From Pleurodeles waltl (Eukaryota > Chordata > Amphibia > Caudata > Salamandridae): a DNA stretch of 64,000 bases. The stretch is from the NCBI RefSeq assembly GCF_031143425.1, contig NC_090440.1, positions 339,887,844 through 339,951,843 on the forward strand, read 5' to 3'. Below, in pieces: positions 36,090 through 46,389 of this stretch. Below the pieces are notes generated by a model. It did not search any database and was not told where the DNA came from. It saw nothing but the letters and a program-made list of their open reading frames with translations. The translations under genes were made by a program, and so were the position numbers. How positions within the stretch are numbered: position 1 is the stretch's first letter; each line of letters begins with the position of its first letter.

Positions 36090-36559
36090 TCAGAGGGTAG
36101 ACTCTCTAGGGACCAGATATATCATTCTTTCAAATAACAATGACCTAACTGTGATTCTCTGTGAGTTGCAATTAGGTAAAGTTATTTGAATGTATAAAAC
36201 GTCATGAGTTTCATTTAGAATTTCATAAAGGGTCACAAATCGACCTTCCTCGTTAATAATAATGAGGCAGGTCACAGTTTGCGACCCATTAGGAAATGCA
36301 AAAATCACAGGGATGGTGACTTGCTAGGCTCAGCAGACCACCATGTCTGTGATTACTTTTGAATAAATCATTGTTTTTTTTAAATGCAGCATTTAAAAAA
36401 AAAAAAAAAGGATGTTTGTGTTTTTTTAAGAGCAGGACCACTGCCTGCTCTTAAAAACATTTTTGCTACTTGGAGTAGGTGGTAAAATGCAAATGTGTTG
36501 CAACTGCATTTCGGTCACAAAACATTCCTACATGCTCTGATTCGATATTTGGAAGGGAT
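36090..36559. repeat. Hairpin-rich short element (MITE- or SINE-like)
   Basis: Two strong inverted repeats lie close together. At 36374-36402, eight T plus AAATGC is separated by a single A from its exact complement. At 36423-36457, tttttaagagcagg pairs exactly with 36444-36457 around a 7-nt loop. They lie in sequence containing 'gacccattaggaaatgc'. The ends of the element are not defined. Confidence 0.45.
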
Positions 36560-37683
36560 GCCCTGAACATGCCCTCCCTAATACAGAATTGGTATGCATT
36601 TGCAACCACCACTGGCAATGCCATTCCAGAGCTATGAGGATCATCATGGTACTGGATCCTTGCAACTTGCTGATTATTGTGGGAATTGGGGGAAACGCGT
36701 AGAGAAATTTCCCTTACCAGTCTATCAAAGGAGCATTACCCTTGTATCCTGGATGGGAGATCCTGGACCTGTAGTCTGGGCATTTTTTGTTATTTTCGTC
36801 TGCAAACAAGTCTATTTGCGGATGCCCCCATTCTCGAAAAATGTCTTGTACGATGTCATCATTTAGGATCCAGTTGTGGTTTTCAGTGAAGGTGCGACTG
36901 AGATGTTGGGTGTTTTGGACTCCCGGCAGGTGAATGGCTGAAAGTGTTAAGTTCCTTGCTGTTCACCAGTTCCAAATGGACTGTGCCTCCAGAGATAGGG
37001 GATGAGAATGAGTAGCCCTTGATTGTTTAAATAATGCATTTTGATTGTATTGTTCATTTGGAATAGGATAGAGCTTCTCGTTATGGATGGATAAAATGAC
37101 TTGAGTGCTAGATGGACTGCCCTCAGCTCCAGCATTCGTGATGACTCTGTGTGGGAGGGTCCTGGTAAAAAGGGACTCCCCACCAGTAGGTTTTGATGGT
37201 AAGTCCACCATGGAAGTGTCTGCAGTGCATCTTGTGAGAAGGTCAGCTTGTCTTTCCAGTGGTCTGAGAACTAAGTCCACTGATCCTCTAGTGATTGTGG
37301 AGAGGTCTCGTGCAACCTGGCATGTGAGATGATGAAAGTGCAAGAGACCATCAATCCTAGAAGAGACAACACTTGTCTTTCTGATGGATGACGAGTGTGC
37401 AGGAGAGTGTAGCACTTCAGCCTGATTGAGGATAACCTCTCCTCCAAAGGATATACCCTTACGGTGTTTGTGTCCAAAGTTGCTCCCAAGTAGTAATTTT
37501 ATGGCATGAAGTTTTGCATTGATTTTCTTAAATTGATTTGGAGACCTAGATTCTGTAGGGTCTCCACACAGATTTGATAATGTCTTTCTGTTTGTGACAG
37601 GGATGAGCCTTTTATGAACCAGTCATCTAAATAGGGGTGGACAATATTCTCTTCCTCCTCAGGTATGCTGCCACTACAGCCAT
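36560..37683 (-). pseudogene. DIRS-type retroelement fragment: RT, RNase H, methyltransferase-like part
   Basis: On the minus strand from 37683 it reads VHPYLDDWFIKGSSLSQTER, with the intact YLDD box in the YLDDW form typical of DIRS reverse transcriptases. GATLDTNTVRVYPLEERLSS follows, and then an RNase H-like stretch (SRMLELRAVHLALKSF). Further on, WILNDDIVQDIFREWG and PQIDLFADENNKKCP resemble the region after RNase H in DIRS elements, here in other frames. Several stops and frameshifts are present. There is no tyrosine recombinase and no gag. The 5' side is cut by the LTR-B fragment starting at 37684. DIRS elements integrate by a tyrosine recombinase rather than an integrase; this copy is dead. 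Confidence 0.75.
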
Positions 37684-38290
37684 TGTTAGAAATGGGGTCT
37701 CTAGTTGGCATTCCATTTACACCCTGTCCAAGTAGGGACCCTCTTTCTAGTCAGGGTAAGGGAGTTACACAGCTCAGATAACCCCTGCTCACCCCCTTGG
37801 TAGCTTGGCACTAGCTTATCTCAGAGGCAATGTGTAAAGTATTTGTACAAACACACACAGTAACACAGTGGAAACACCACAAAAGGACTCCACACCAGTT
37901 TAGAAAAATAGCCAATATTTATCTAAATTAAACAACACAAAATGACAGAAATCCAACATACACAAAGATATGATTTTTTAAAGTAAAAAGAGTCTTAATC
38001 CATAGAAATCAATGGATGCGTTGTTTTAGCACAAAGTACCTGGTATGTGTCAAAAATATAGTCGCACGGGCGAGCGTCCATCAGAAAAGCAAGCAATGTG
38101 TTGATTCTTTCCTCACAGGGAAGGGATTCGTCGATTTCCGGACAATCAGTCTCAGGTCTGTGCGGTGATGTTGAAGATTTTGATGTCTGGGTCCAATGCG
38201 CGGAAAATTCCGATACACTGTGCGAAGGGTCCATGAATTTTCAATGTTGTCACAAAACTGAGCCAAAATGTTTAGATTTAACGTAATCAG
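37684..38290 (-). mobile_element. LTR-B-type fragment, reversed (3' end of the LTR)
   Basis: It starts tgttagaaatggggtctcta, the reverse complement of the LTR-B/C 3' end (…gaccccatttctaaca). It continues with the reversed poly(A) region ('agtttagaaaaatagccaatatttatct') seen in LTR-B copies. Similarity fades near 38290, so only about 600 bp remains. It is inserted in, or recombined with, the DIRS fragment on its left. Confidence 0.65.
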
Positions 38291-38929
38291 TGCCCCTCGG
38301 TGAAGGCGTCACTATCAGCGTTAAAGTTAAGTGAGAGATATAGGTATTCACATCATGTCCCTTTCCCACTTTTGTGTGACAGGAACATAATGTACTTTTG
38401 GAGGGATTTTTTTTATATAATTGCCACCCCAAGCATGCCTACGTATCTATTGTTTGGGAACATACCTCCATCACAGGTCCTAAAAGATCTGTATAAGAAC
38501 ATTTCATACATACAAGGTTATCAGACAGATTCCTACCAGATGCTATTGACACCATCTATGCTGCACGGTGCCTTGATGCAGACTCAGCCTTTGTGTCCCT
38601 ATGGAGTATGATCTAGGGACTTCAGTCCAAGGTAACAAGGGTTAGGGGGTGTTTCTCCTTCACCTGGTACTGGCAAATTGGGTTTATGACACCTAGCTCT
38701 CATTAGGTTAGAGATTAGGCTCTACATGGTAGGGATTTAGGAATATTTTACATTTCATGTTTATTGCAAGATGGTAGGGTCTTTGCATTCATGACTCTCA
38801 TCTTTACAAATCTGCTTCTTGCATTGTTTATTTTCTAAATTATTGCAGCTCATGCATTTTATGGTACATTCCAGTCCTTTTAATAAACCTATTGCGAACT
38901 TTACTGCATCTCCTTCATTGCCTGTGTGT
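38291..38929. other. Unassigned spacer
   Basis: No coding or repeat feature recognised. It may be 5' sequence of the L1 fragment that follows, but nothing in it can be aligned by eye. Confidence 0.3.
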
Positions 38930-40124
38930 GATTATTGAAATTGGCTCCCTGACTGGCACCACACAAAAAGAGCTATCACAGTCATCCTCAAGACATCGAA
39001 GGACACACCATGCTTTGTCTCATCTAGTAGAATGCAATATCCCTTATAGCCTTGACACCAAGATATTTAATAGCAATTGGCAGTGTGGCTGAACTCTGTT
39101 GTGCTAAACTTGGTTGACTCTTACCAATCTGGTTACATTCAAGGATGGCAATGTGGGACCAATACAAAAAAAACTATACTGTGGTAGAGAATGCACAAGA
39201 TGTTTACAACCTACTACTGTTGATAGAAGCTGAAAAAGCATTTGACACCATCAATTGGATCTATCTGAATCAAACAAAACGTGAACTCGATGTTGGACTG
39301 AGTATTGTTAGGCGACAATGGTAGTCTATCAGAAAAAGGGTAAACATTTTGTTAAATGGAGTTTCATCCAGGATATCTTAATCAAGAGGAGAAGCGTCAC
39401 CTCTATCATCTTTACCATTCATGCTCACTCTAGAAACATTTGCCAACTATGTTTGCTGGAACATTAAACTAACATTTTGTAGATTAACTCATAATCCCTA
39501 TTACTGACCCTATACACTACCATTCTCCTGTATTGGATGAGTTAAAATGCTTCTGCAGAGTAACAGGTTTCAAGATCAAATCACCAAAGACTTAGGCCAT
39601 CACATAAAGTAGTTCCCCGATCAGATAAAGGCACTTAACGCAAGCTTTCTTATTAGATACACATCTAAAGCGGTCACTTACTTCAGGATCCAAGTTGCAC
39701 CAGTGATAGTCCTGACTGTAGCTTTGAACTACACCCCTGTAATGACTGAACAACAAGCTTTATTACAGGCACGGCACATGGATACTGTTACTTGCCTTAG
39801 CATATTAGATGCTAGGAAAATGACCATAATATCAAAGATTCTTTACCTGTTCCATCCTCTGGAGCCGAGGATCCCACATCCGCCAATGAGGCAGTTCCTG
39901 TCAGGATTCTACCATCTTATCTCTAGGTGGCACTCTCAAAGGCCCTCTGGACTCCTACATTTATCTCTAAATATGAATTTATATCCTTGTACACCTTGCC
40001 TTGCCAGATACACTATCTATTCCAGTCCAGGCTTCCACTCTATTGTCCTGATACAACATGGCCTTGTAGTTCCCTCTCTCTTCAGACCCTTCCTAGATAA
40101 TGTCCTGTTTTTTTTTAACACTAT
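38930..40124 (+). pseudogene. L1-type LINE ORF2 fragment (reverse transcriptase)
   Basis: Spread over several frames are L1 RT landmarks in the right order: AITVILKTSKDTPCF, a decayed SLDTKI / RLNSV block, QSGYIQG, a stretch matching the KAFDRI motif, and then LTLETFANY. Next come a decayed FADD region and the post-RT segment with NYTPVMTEQQALLQ and MTIISKILYLFHPLEPRIP. Multiple stops and indels are present. The fragment ends at the Harb-2 insertion at 40125, and no L1 sequence resumes after Harb-3. The endonuclease domain and poly(A) tail are absent. Confidence 0.7.
40122..40124 (+). other. Left target-site duplication TAT of Harb-2
   Basis: TAT before ggccctcattac is repeated after the right terminus (48509-48511). 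Confidence 0.6.
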
Positions 40125-40555
40125 GGCCCTCATTACAACCCTGGCGGTCAGTGTTAAAGCGGCCGTAATACCGCAAACAGGCCGGCGGATAAAAAATTGG
40201 ATTACGACCGTGGCGGACACCACCAACATAGACAGCCACTTTCACACTCTGACTGCCACGGCGGTACAAACAAACAGTGCGGTGGTCACCGCCAACAGAC
40301 AGATGGAAGACAATGTACCACCCACCCTATCAGAAGATGCCAATCCACCACCTTTTCCGGGACGGAACCAACGCGAACAAAAACACAGCGGAAACAGGAC
40401 TTGGAAGGGAAAACACTCACCTCTCCACACCCAACGAGGAACCAGGACGCCATACTCCCTGCAATGGTATTCCTGCTCCTCTAACAGGAGCACCAAAGAC
40501 GGCGGTGATGACACGATGAGTACTGCACCTACAACACAGGCGAGGGGGGAGGGAA

Positions 40556-40640
40556 AAGAGAGTGACACACACACGCAACACACAAAACCCCCACCCCAAC
40601 CCTCACCCACAACAACATACACACAAATACATGCTGCAAC
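40556..40640 (+). repeat. AC-rich low-complexity tract
   Basis: A pyrimidine/adenine tract made of CACA and CCCCA motifs. A matching tract lies at 61050-61110 in Harb-4 at the same distance class from the left terminus, so it is part of the transposon end rather than a random microsatellite. Confidence 0.6.
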
Positions 40641-40974
40641 ATTACATTTACACCTCCCGCCCCCTCTGGAAGAACGCAAGGACAAAAGGAAATGAGTTGA
40701 ACGATTGTAATCTTGAAAAATCCAGTAGTCAAAACTCGAAACACAGTATATACAATTATGTACACCAACTACACAAGACCGGATAGTGCATCAATTATTG
40801 TCCGTGGACCACTGGGCCCAAAATGCATGGGCGAGGCCCACACATGATACCAGACTTCAAACAGAGAAAACACTGCAGGGGCATAAGATCGAAATGAAAC
40901 AGGCACCTCAGGGGGAAGGAAAGGGGGGGCACCTCAGCTGGATGAGTGCACAACACCACTGCTCCACTAGGGGG

Positions 40975-41370
40975 CTCCATGCCCACTGCTTTATCCCGGG
41001 GAGTGCAAAGCCACAGTCTCTCAAGTCCCTCCAGTGGGTGGTTTGCCCACTGCTTTATCCTGGGGAGTGCAAAGCCACAGTCTCTCAAGCCTCTCCAGTG
41101 GGTGGTTTGCCCACTGCTGTATCCTGGGGAGTGCAAAGCCACAGTCTCTCAAGTCTCTCCAGTGGGTGGGTTGCCCACTGCTTTATCCTGGGGAGTGCAA
41201 AGCCACAGTCTCTCAAGTGGATGCCTTTCTCCAATGGTTCTGGAGGGGGCTTTGTGTCGAGACTGCTTCATCCTGCCAAGGACTGAGGTAGTGGATGTGA
41301 TACTCCACTGGTTCTGGAGGGGGCTCTGTGCCCAGAGTGCTTCATCCTGCCAAGGACTGAGGTAGTGGAT
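40975..41370 (+). repeat. Subterminal minisatellite: four 64-bp units, then two ~72-bp units
   Basis: 'gagtgcaaagccacagtctc' recurs at 41001, 41065, 41129 and 41193, exactly 64 bp apart. A related unit with 'ggttctggagggggct' and 'tcatcctgccaaggactgag' then repeats twice. A homologous array with longer units is present in Harb-4 (61375-61680). It lies beyond the 3' end of Myb-A. Confidence 0.9.
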
Positions 41371-41486
41371 GCCTTTCTCCACTGAAAGTGGTGCATCATG
41401 GAAGCTGCCCAGGCTCCTGGAACTGACCAACAGGCTCGGACGACTGACCACTGGGAATGGCAGCCATGTCTGCAGTGGTGCCACTG

Positions 41487-44040
41487 TCTCAGGATGTCGC
41501 GGGGCTGCTGGCGGTGCTTGCGACGGTGTCAGTCACAGCGGTGTTGGCTGCGGCCTCTGTGGCAGCAGTGCCTGCGGCGGCCTCTGTGGCAGCGCTGCTT
41601 ACGGCGGGCTCTGTGGCATCGGTGCTGGTGGCGGGCTCTATGGCGGCGGTGCTGGTGGCGGGCTTAGTGACTGCGGTGCTGGTGGTGGGCTCAATGACAG
41701 CGGTGCTGGTGGAGGTGCATGTGGTGGTGCAGGTGGCGGTCTTCTCCGCCGTACAGGTTGGCGTCGACGTGGACAGAAGGTGTGATACTGGTCCCATTGT
41801 CGGTGCCACCATGCCCTCTCCTGACCTGCCCTTTATTTTCTGGCCCTTCCCCATCTTGGATGGTGGTGCAGCTGTCTTGCCACTATCCCCTTTCGTTTTC
41901 CCTGAGCCCTTGGTGGCAGGTGTTTTCGGCTTCTCCCTCCGGGATGTGGGCAATTTTTTTACTTTTGCAGGTAGTGGAATGTCCTTGCCCTCGCTCCGTG
42001 ACACACTGGCAGACCTGATGGTTGGCGAACTCCAATAGCCCGCAGTTGCTGGCACCACTGTGCCTGGTGATGCAGTGGCTGAGGTGCTGGGTTGGGACCT
42101 GGAAAACCTGGCCCTAGCGGACGGACGGGGGGGGGGAGGTGTAGGGAAGAGGTCAATATTAGCCAAGAAAAGTTTTTTAGACACACTGGGACGGGTAGAT
42201 TGAGTGGGTTTGGGAGTGGAGGAAGAGGTAGTGGTTGTAGGAGGTGTACGTTTGCTGAATTTGGGTGAAGGTGCATGGACTGGAGGCTGTTGTGTACTTT
42301 GGGAGGAGGGTTCACAGACACACTGGGAGAGGACACAGGGGATGTGTGAATGGTAGTGGGGGTGGTGAGTGCACATGAGCGGTGTGTGGTGATGGAAGTA
42401 GTGGCTGAAGATGTGCATGCAGGCGTGAGTGGAGACGAAACAGGGAGGGAGGAGGACGACGTGGAGGAGGGGGACACATTCAAGGCAGTGGATGTTGGTA
42501 TGTGTGCATGGGTTTGATGCTTGTGTGAGTGCCTGTGGGATGTGTGGTGCTTATGTTTGCCAGAGCCACCCTTGTGTGTTGAGGTGTGTGCATGCTGGTC
42601 TGATGGTGTGCTTGGGATAGGCTGAGGTACAGGGGATAGGGTCTGGGTGGAGGAAGTTGGAGGGGGGAGGCTGGACATAGGGACAATGGCTGCCATCAGT
42701 GCTGAGGCCAGAGCCTGAAATGCTCTCTGTTGGGCTGCTTGGCCAGAATGAATGCCCTCCAGGTATGCACCCTGGATGGCATTCACAATGGTAGATTGCC
42801 CAACATTGAGGGATCTCAGGAGGTCAATAGCCTCGTCACTGAGGGTAGCAGGGCTGACTTGGGCAGGGCCTGAGGTGCCTGGGGCGAAGGAGATTCCCAC
42901 CCTCCTGGGTGAGCGGCCACGGGACACACGCTGAGGGGCTGCTGGGAGTGCGGTGCTGGTAGCAGCTGTACCTGTTGATGCGGGGGGCACAGAGGGGCCC
43001 GCCACCACAAGGAAGCTCCCATCAGAGAAGGAGTCGCTTTAGCTGCTGTCATCTCCTGTCCCCGCTGTGGAGCTCCCCTCGCCCTCCGTCCCACTGGTGG
43101 CTTCGGACTCCATTGTCTCGCCCTCCAGGGCCAAGTGGGATGCAGCTCCCTCCTGCTCCGGTGCCACTGCTCCTCCGCCTGATGATGCTATTGCACACAA
43201 GAACAGGGAGACCACAAAAAGGGGGGGGAGACAGAAGAAAGACATGTTCAGTGCATGCAATACCACTACCGTTGGCGGACACTACTGACACAGCAGCCCT
43301 CCGCACTACGCCATGCACTTATAGTTCCTAGATTAATCACATGCCCATGGGGTACAAGGCCTATGGCTGATTGCTGCACACATGGAAGTCAAAGGTTCCT
43401 GACTAGGTGTAGATGGCTCTCATCACTGTGGGGTTGGGGTGCCACATAACCTGCCTGCGCAGAGTCCGATGGATGTGACGGTAGTCACCCCCTTGTGGCT
43501 GCTGTGATGCCCTCAAGCACCCATCTAACTCCGGATATGCCACCGCCAGGATCCGGAACATCAGGGGGGGTCATGGTGTGACGGTCACCCCTCCCACGTT
43601 AGGAGGCCATCCCCAACTGGGCCTCCGCCGTCTTCTTGCTTCAGTGGCGAATGTCCTCCCATCTTTTTTCGGTAGTGGGTGCTCCGTCTGTGGTCGACCC
43701 CCAGGGTCCTTCTTCTGGTGGGTGCTGACCTACAGGAATAGTAAAGGGGAAGAGGAAAACCTTTAACCGTCCAGACCGTCACAGTCATTGGCCCATGTCC
43801 CCACCCTTGCCCTGACGCACATACACTCACTGTCCGCTCATGCAGGGGTCAGTCCCCCCCATGTTTCTTCCATCCACACCACTCCAAACAGGCATTGCCC
43901 ATGCAGCATGCTCACAGTGCACTCACCTGTTTGTCTGGAGGACCGTAGAGTAGCGTGTACTGGGGGAGGACCCCATCCACTACCTTCTCCAACTCCTCCG
44001 AAGTGAATGCAGGGGCCCTTTCCCCAGACACATGAGCCAT
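41487..44040 (-). pseudogene. Harb-2 Myb-A gene (three exons, broken)
   Basis: Exon 1 runs from an ATG at 44040 down to 43927, 114 bp, reading MAHVSGERAPAFTSEELEKV and VDGVLPQYTLLYGPPDKQ, followed by a gtgagt donor. Exon 2 (about 43480-43731) follows 'ttcctgtag'. It has lost part of the SANT helices after VSTHQKK and is frame-broken, though RSTHYRKKM remains. Exon 3 starts near 43187 and has a stop near 43039. It holds GISFAPGTSGPAQVSPATLS and DLLRSLNVGQSTIVNAIQG, then a long Ser/Thr/Pro-rich region. After a frameshift near 42300 it continues in another frame through a Lys-rich basic stretch to a 9-residue repeat tail ending about 41487. Role by family: Myb-like DNA-binding partner of the transposase. 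It is divergent from the nuclease gene. Confidence 0.75.
41523..41711 (-). repeat. 27-bp coding repeat, about seven units, in the Myb-A tail
   Basis: Units start at 41523, 41550, 41577, 41604, 41631, 41658 and 41685 and are variants of 'gcgggctctgtggcagcggtgctggtg'. On the coding strand they give nine-residue repeats such as TSTAAIEPA, TSTDATEPA and AGTAATEAA. The repeat length keeps the frame. Confidence 0.85.
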
Positions 44041-44204
44041 CGTCGCTTCCAGACTGAGGTCACAGTAGGACATGCAGTGTAGGTCCTCTCCTGTAGAAGG
44101 TCAGGTATCAAGTGAGTGAACAGACAGAAAATGGCAGTCACGTCCGCGGCGGTGCATACCGTCACCGTCGGCATACATCGTCATTGGCTCCTGGGACCCA
44201 TAGG

Positions 44205-44530
44205 GTCAAATCAAATCAAATCAAATCATTAACATTTATAAAGCGCGCTACTCACCCGTGCGGGTCTCAAGGCGCTAGGGGGGAAAGGGGGGGTTATCGC
44301 TGCTCGAACAGCCAAGTCTTTAGGAGTCTCCGGAAAGCGGAGTGGTCCTGGGTGATCCTGAGGCTGGTGGGGAGGGAGTTCCAGGTCTTGGCCGCCAGGA
44401 AGGAGAAAGATCTCCCACCCGCCGTGGAGCGGCGGGTGCGAGGGACGGCAGCAAGTGCGAGGCCAGCGGAGCGGAGGGGGCGGGTGGGGACGTAGAAGCT
44501 GAGGCGTCTGTTGAGGTATTGTTAACCAAT
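44205..44530 (-). mobile_element. Unclassified SINE-like insertion
   Basis: A (TCAAA)n tract at 44206-44228 abuts a GC- and CpG-rich sequence starting 'aacatttataaagcgcgcta'. It is unlike the surrounding Harbinger DNA and absent at the matching place in Harb-3. A simple-repeat tail on one side suggests retroposition, with the tail at the 3' end of the minus strand. I cannot name the family. Confidence 0.45.
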
Positions 44531-44816
44531 GCAGGATTGCGCCGCAGTCTTCGACCGCCTACTGCGAAGGTGTAGAACGCCAGCGCAGTTACCTCATATC
44601 CCCTTGTCCCACTTTACAGGTCAGGCAGCCGCCATTTCAGGGGGCCACATGGCAATAATAATAACTGTGTCACACCCATCTAGGCCTTGCATATACACAG
44701 TAACAGGCACATTACAGATTAACAAATGTGTGCTAATGACATTTTGTAATACCTCAGTGTTGGCTGACTCTCGGATCGCTGTTCTCGTCAGTAGGGCACG
44801 TCCTCTGGGACAGGTG

Positions 44817-45925
44817 ATGACATGGCGGCATTCTCCAGTGTACAGACCGCTGGTGGACCTGTCGACAATGGAAGAGAGACATGTAATAGTCACCTACAGA
44901 CTTGATCGTGCAACAATCCATGAACTGTGAGCTCAGTTGGAGCCAGGCCTGATGTCAGCAATCCACCATCCCACAGGGATCCCCCCTCTACTGCAGGTCC
45001 TGTCAGTACTCCATTTCCTGGTAAGTGGGTCTTTTCAAACTACAGTGGCCATTGCATCAGGGATGTCCCAGCCAATGTTCTCAAACGTGTTGTCCAGAGT
45101 GTTGTCTGCCCTGCTGAAACACATGCGCATCTACATCGTGTTCCCTCAGGTGGAGGATTTGCCTACAGTGAAAGGTGACTTCTATGCCCTGGGACATATC
45201 TCCAACATCATAGGTACCATTGGTGGACACATGTGGCCTTGGTACCCCCGCAGGAGTGAACAGGTGTACAGAAACCAGAAGAGCTACCATTCTATGAATG
45301 TGCAGATGGTGTGTTTGGCCGACCAGTACATCTCCAATGTGAATGCCAAGTTTCCTGGCTCAGTGCATGACGCTTACATTCTGAGGAATAGCAGCATCCC
45401 TTATGTAATGGGGCAACTCCAGAGGCACGTGTGTGGCTAATAGGTGAGGAGAAGGACCCTATACCCTGTGAATAGTTGTCTGCGTCTGGGGTTGTCCCTA
45501 ATGGTTAGTGTGTGCCTAACAGTTGTCCCTCGACATTTGCAGGCGACTCTGGGTACCCCAACGTGTCATGGCTACTGACCCCAGTGAGAAATTCCAGGAC
45601 AAGGACAGAGGAACGCTATAGTGAGGCACATGGGTGAACTAGGAGGGTGATCGAATGGACCTTTGGCCTCCTGAACGCCAGGTTCCGGTGCCTCCATATG
45701 ACAGGTGGTTCTCTCTACTACTCACCAAAGAAGGTGTGCCAGATTATCGTGGCCTGCTGTATGCTGCACGACCTGGCTTTGCGACGACAGGTGCCTTTTC
45801 TGCAGGAGGATGGTCCAGAAGGAGGTCTTGTGGCAGCTGTGGAGCCTGTGGACAGTGAAGAAGAGGAGGCAGAAGAAGAGGATATTGACAACAGAAACAA
45901 TGTTATCCAGCAATACTTCCAGTGA
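44817..45925 (+). pseudogene. Harb-2 HARBI1-like DDE nuclease (two exons, nearly complete)
   Basis: Exon 1 (44817-45443) can start at the ATG giving MTWRHSPVYRPLVDL. It continues through YRLDRATIHEL, then a TGA at 44928-44930 where Harb-1 and Harb-3 have a Cys codon. It stays open through SGMSQPMFSNVLSRVLSALL to PGSVHDAYILRNSS, which holds the second catalytic Asp. The first Asp of the triad is lost: GTIGGHM stands where HARBI1 proteins have GxID. A 1-bp loss lies near the exon end. The intron is 99 bp (45444-45542, gtgagg…ttgcag). Exon 2 starts GDSGYPNVSWLLTPVRN, has a TGA at 45635-45637, and keeps the third acidic residue in RRVIEWTFGLLNARF. It ends with an acidic tail at 45925. The family cuts transposon ends in the nucleus together with a Myb-like partner. 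Confidence 0.85.
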
Positions 45926-46389
45926 GACACAGGTAAGAAGATGTCACTGCCTCACACATCTCATGCAATTGTTTGACCTATCATGTCTGTCACTTTCACC
46001 CAGTGTATGGACCCTTACTTGTCACTTTGCCTTTCCATTTCACAGATGAGGGTCCCACTGTGTGACATCTGCTATATCACCTCATGGACTAGAGCTGTGT
46101 TACATCGGTATGTTGACAATACAATTGACATTGCTATATTCAATAGTTATTGCAAATACACATTTGTGAAAGCACAGACTGACTCCAGATTGTTTTGTGA
46201 TTCAAGGGTGTTTATTTCTGTGCAAATTAGTGGAGGGGGTTGTAAAATGGGCAGGGGTGATGGTGGAGGAATGTCGTTGGCAGAGTCCAGTCTATTTGTT
46301 TCACAGGTGCATTGTCCAAAGGGGCATAGGAAGTGGAGCTAGGGCAGTTGATGGATGGACAGGGTGACAAAGTGGGGCAGAAGGATGAC

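Noticed and set aside
39703..40695. 330-codon open frame on the plus strand
   Set aside because: It starts in the decayed L1 ORF2 and runs through the Harb-2 terminus into AC-rich non-coding sequence. It is a chance fusion of two elements, not a gene.
40786..41365. Overlapping frames of 166 and 139 codons over the 64-bp repeats
   Set aside because: They come from the minisatellite, which is open in several frames on both strands, and there is no conserved protein in Harb-4.
41457..42038. 193-codon Val/Ala-rich frame on the plus strand
   Set aside because: It is the opposite strand of the Myb-A repeat tail; the 27-bp repeat makes any frame look open.
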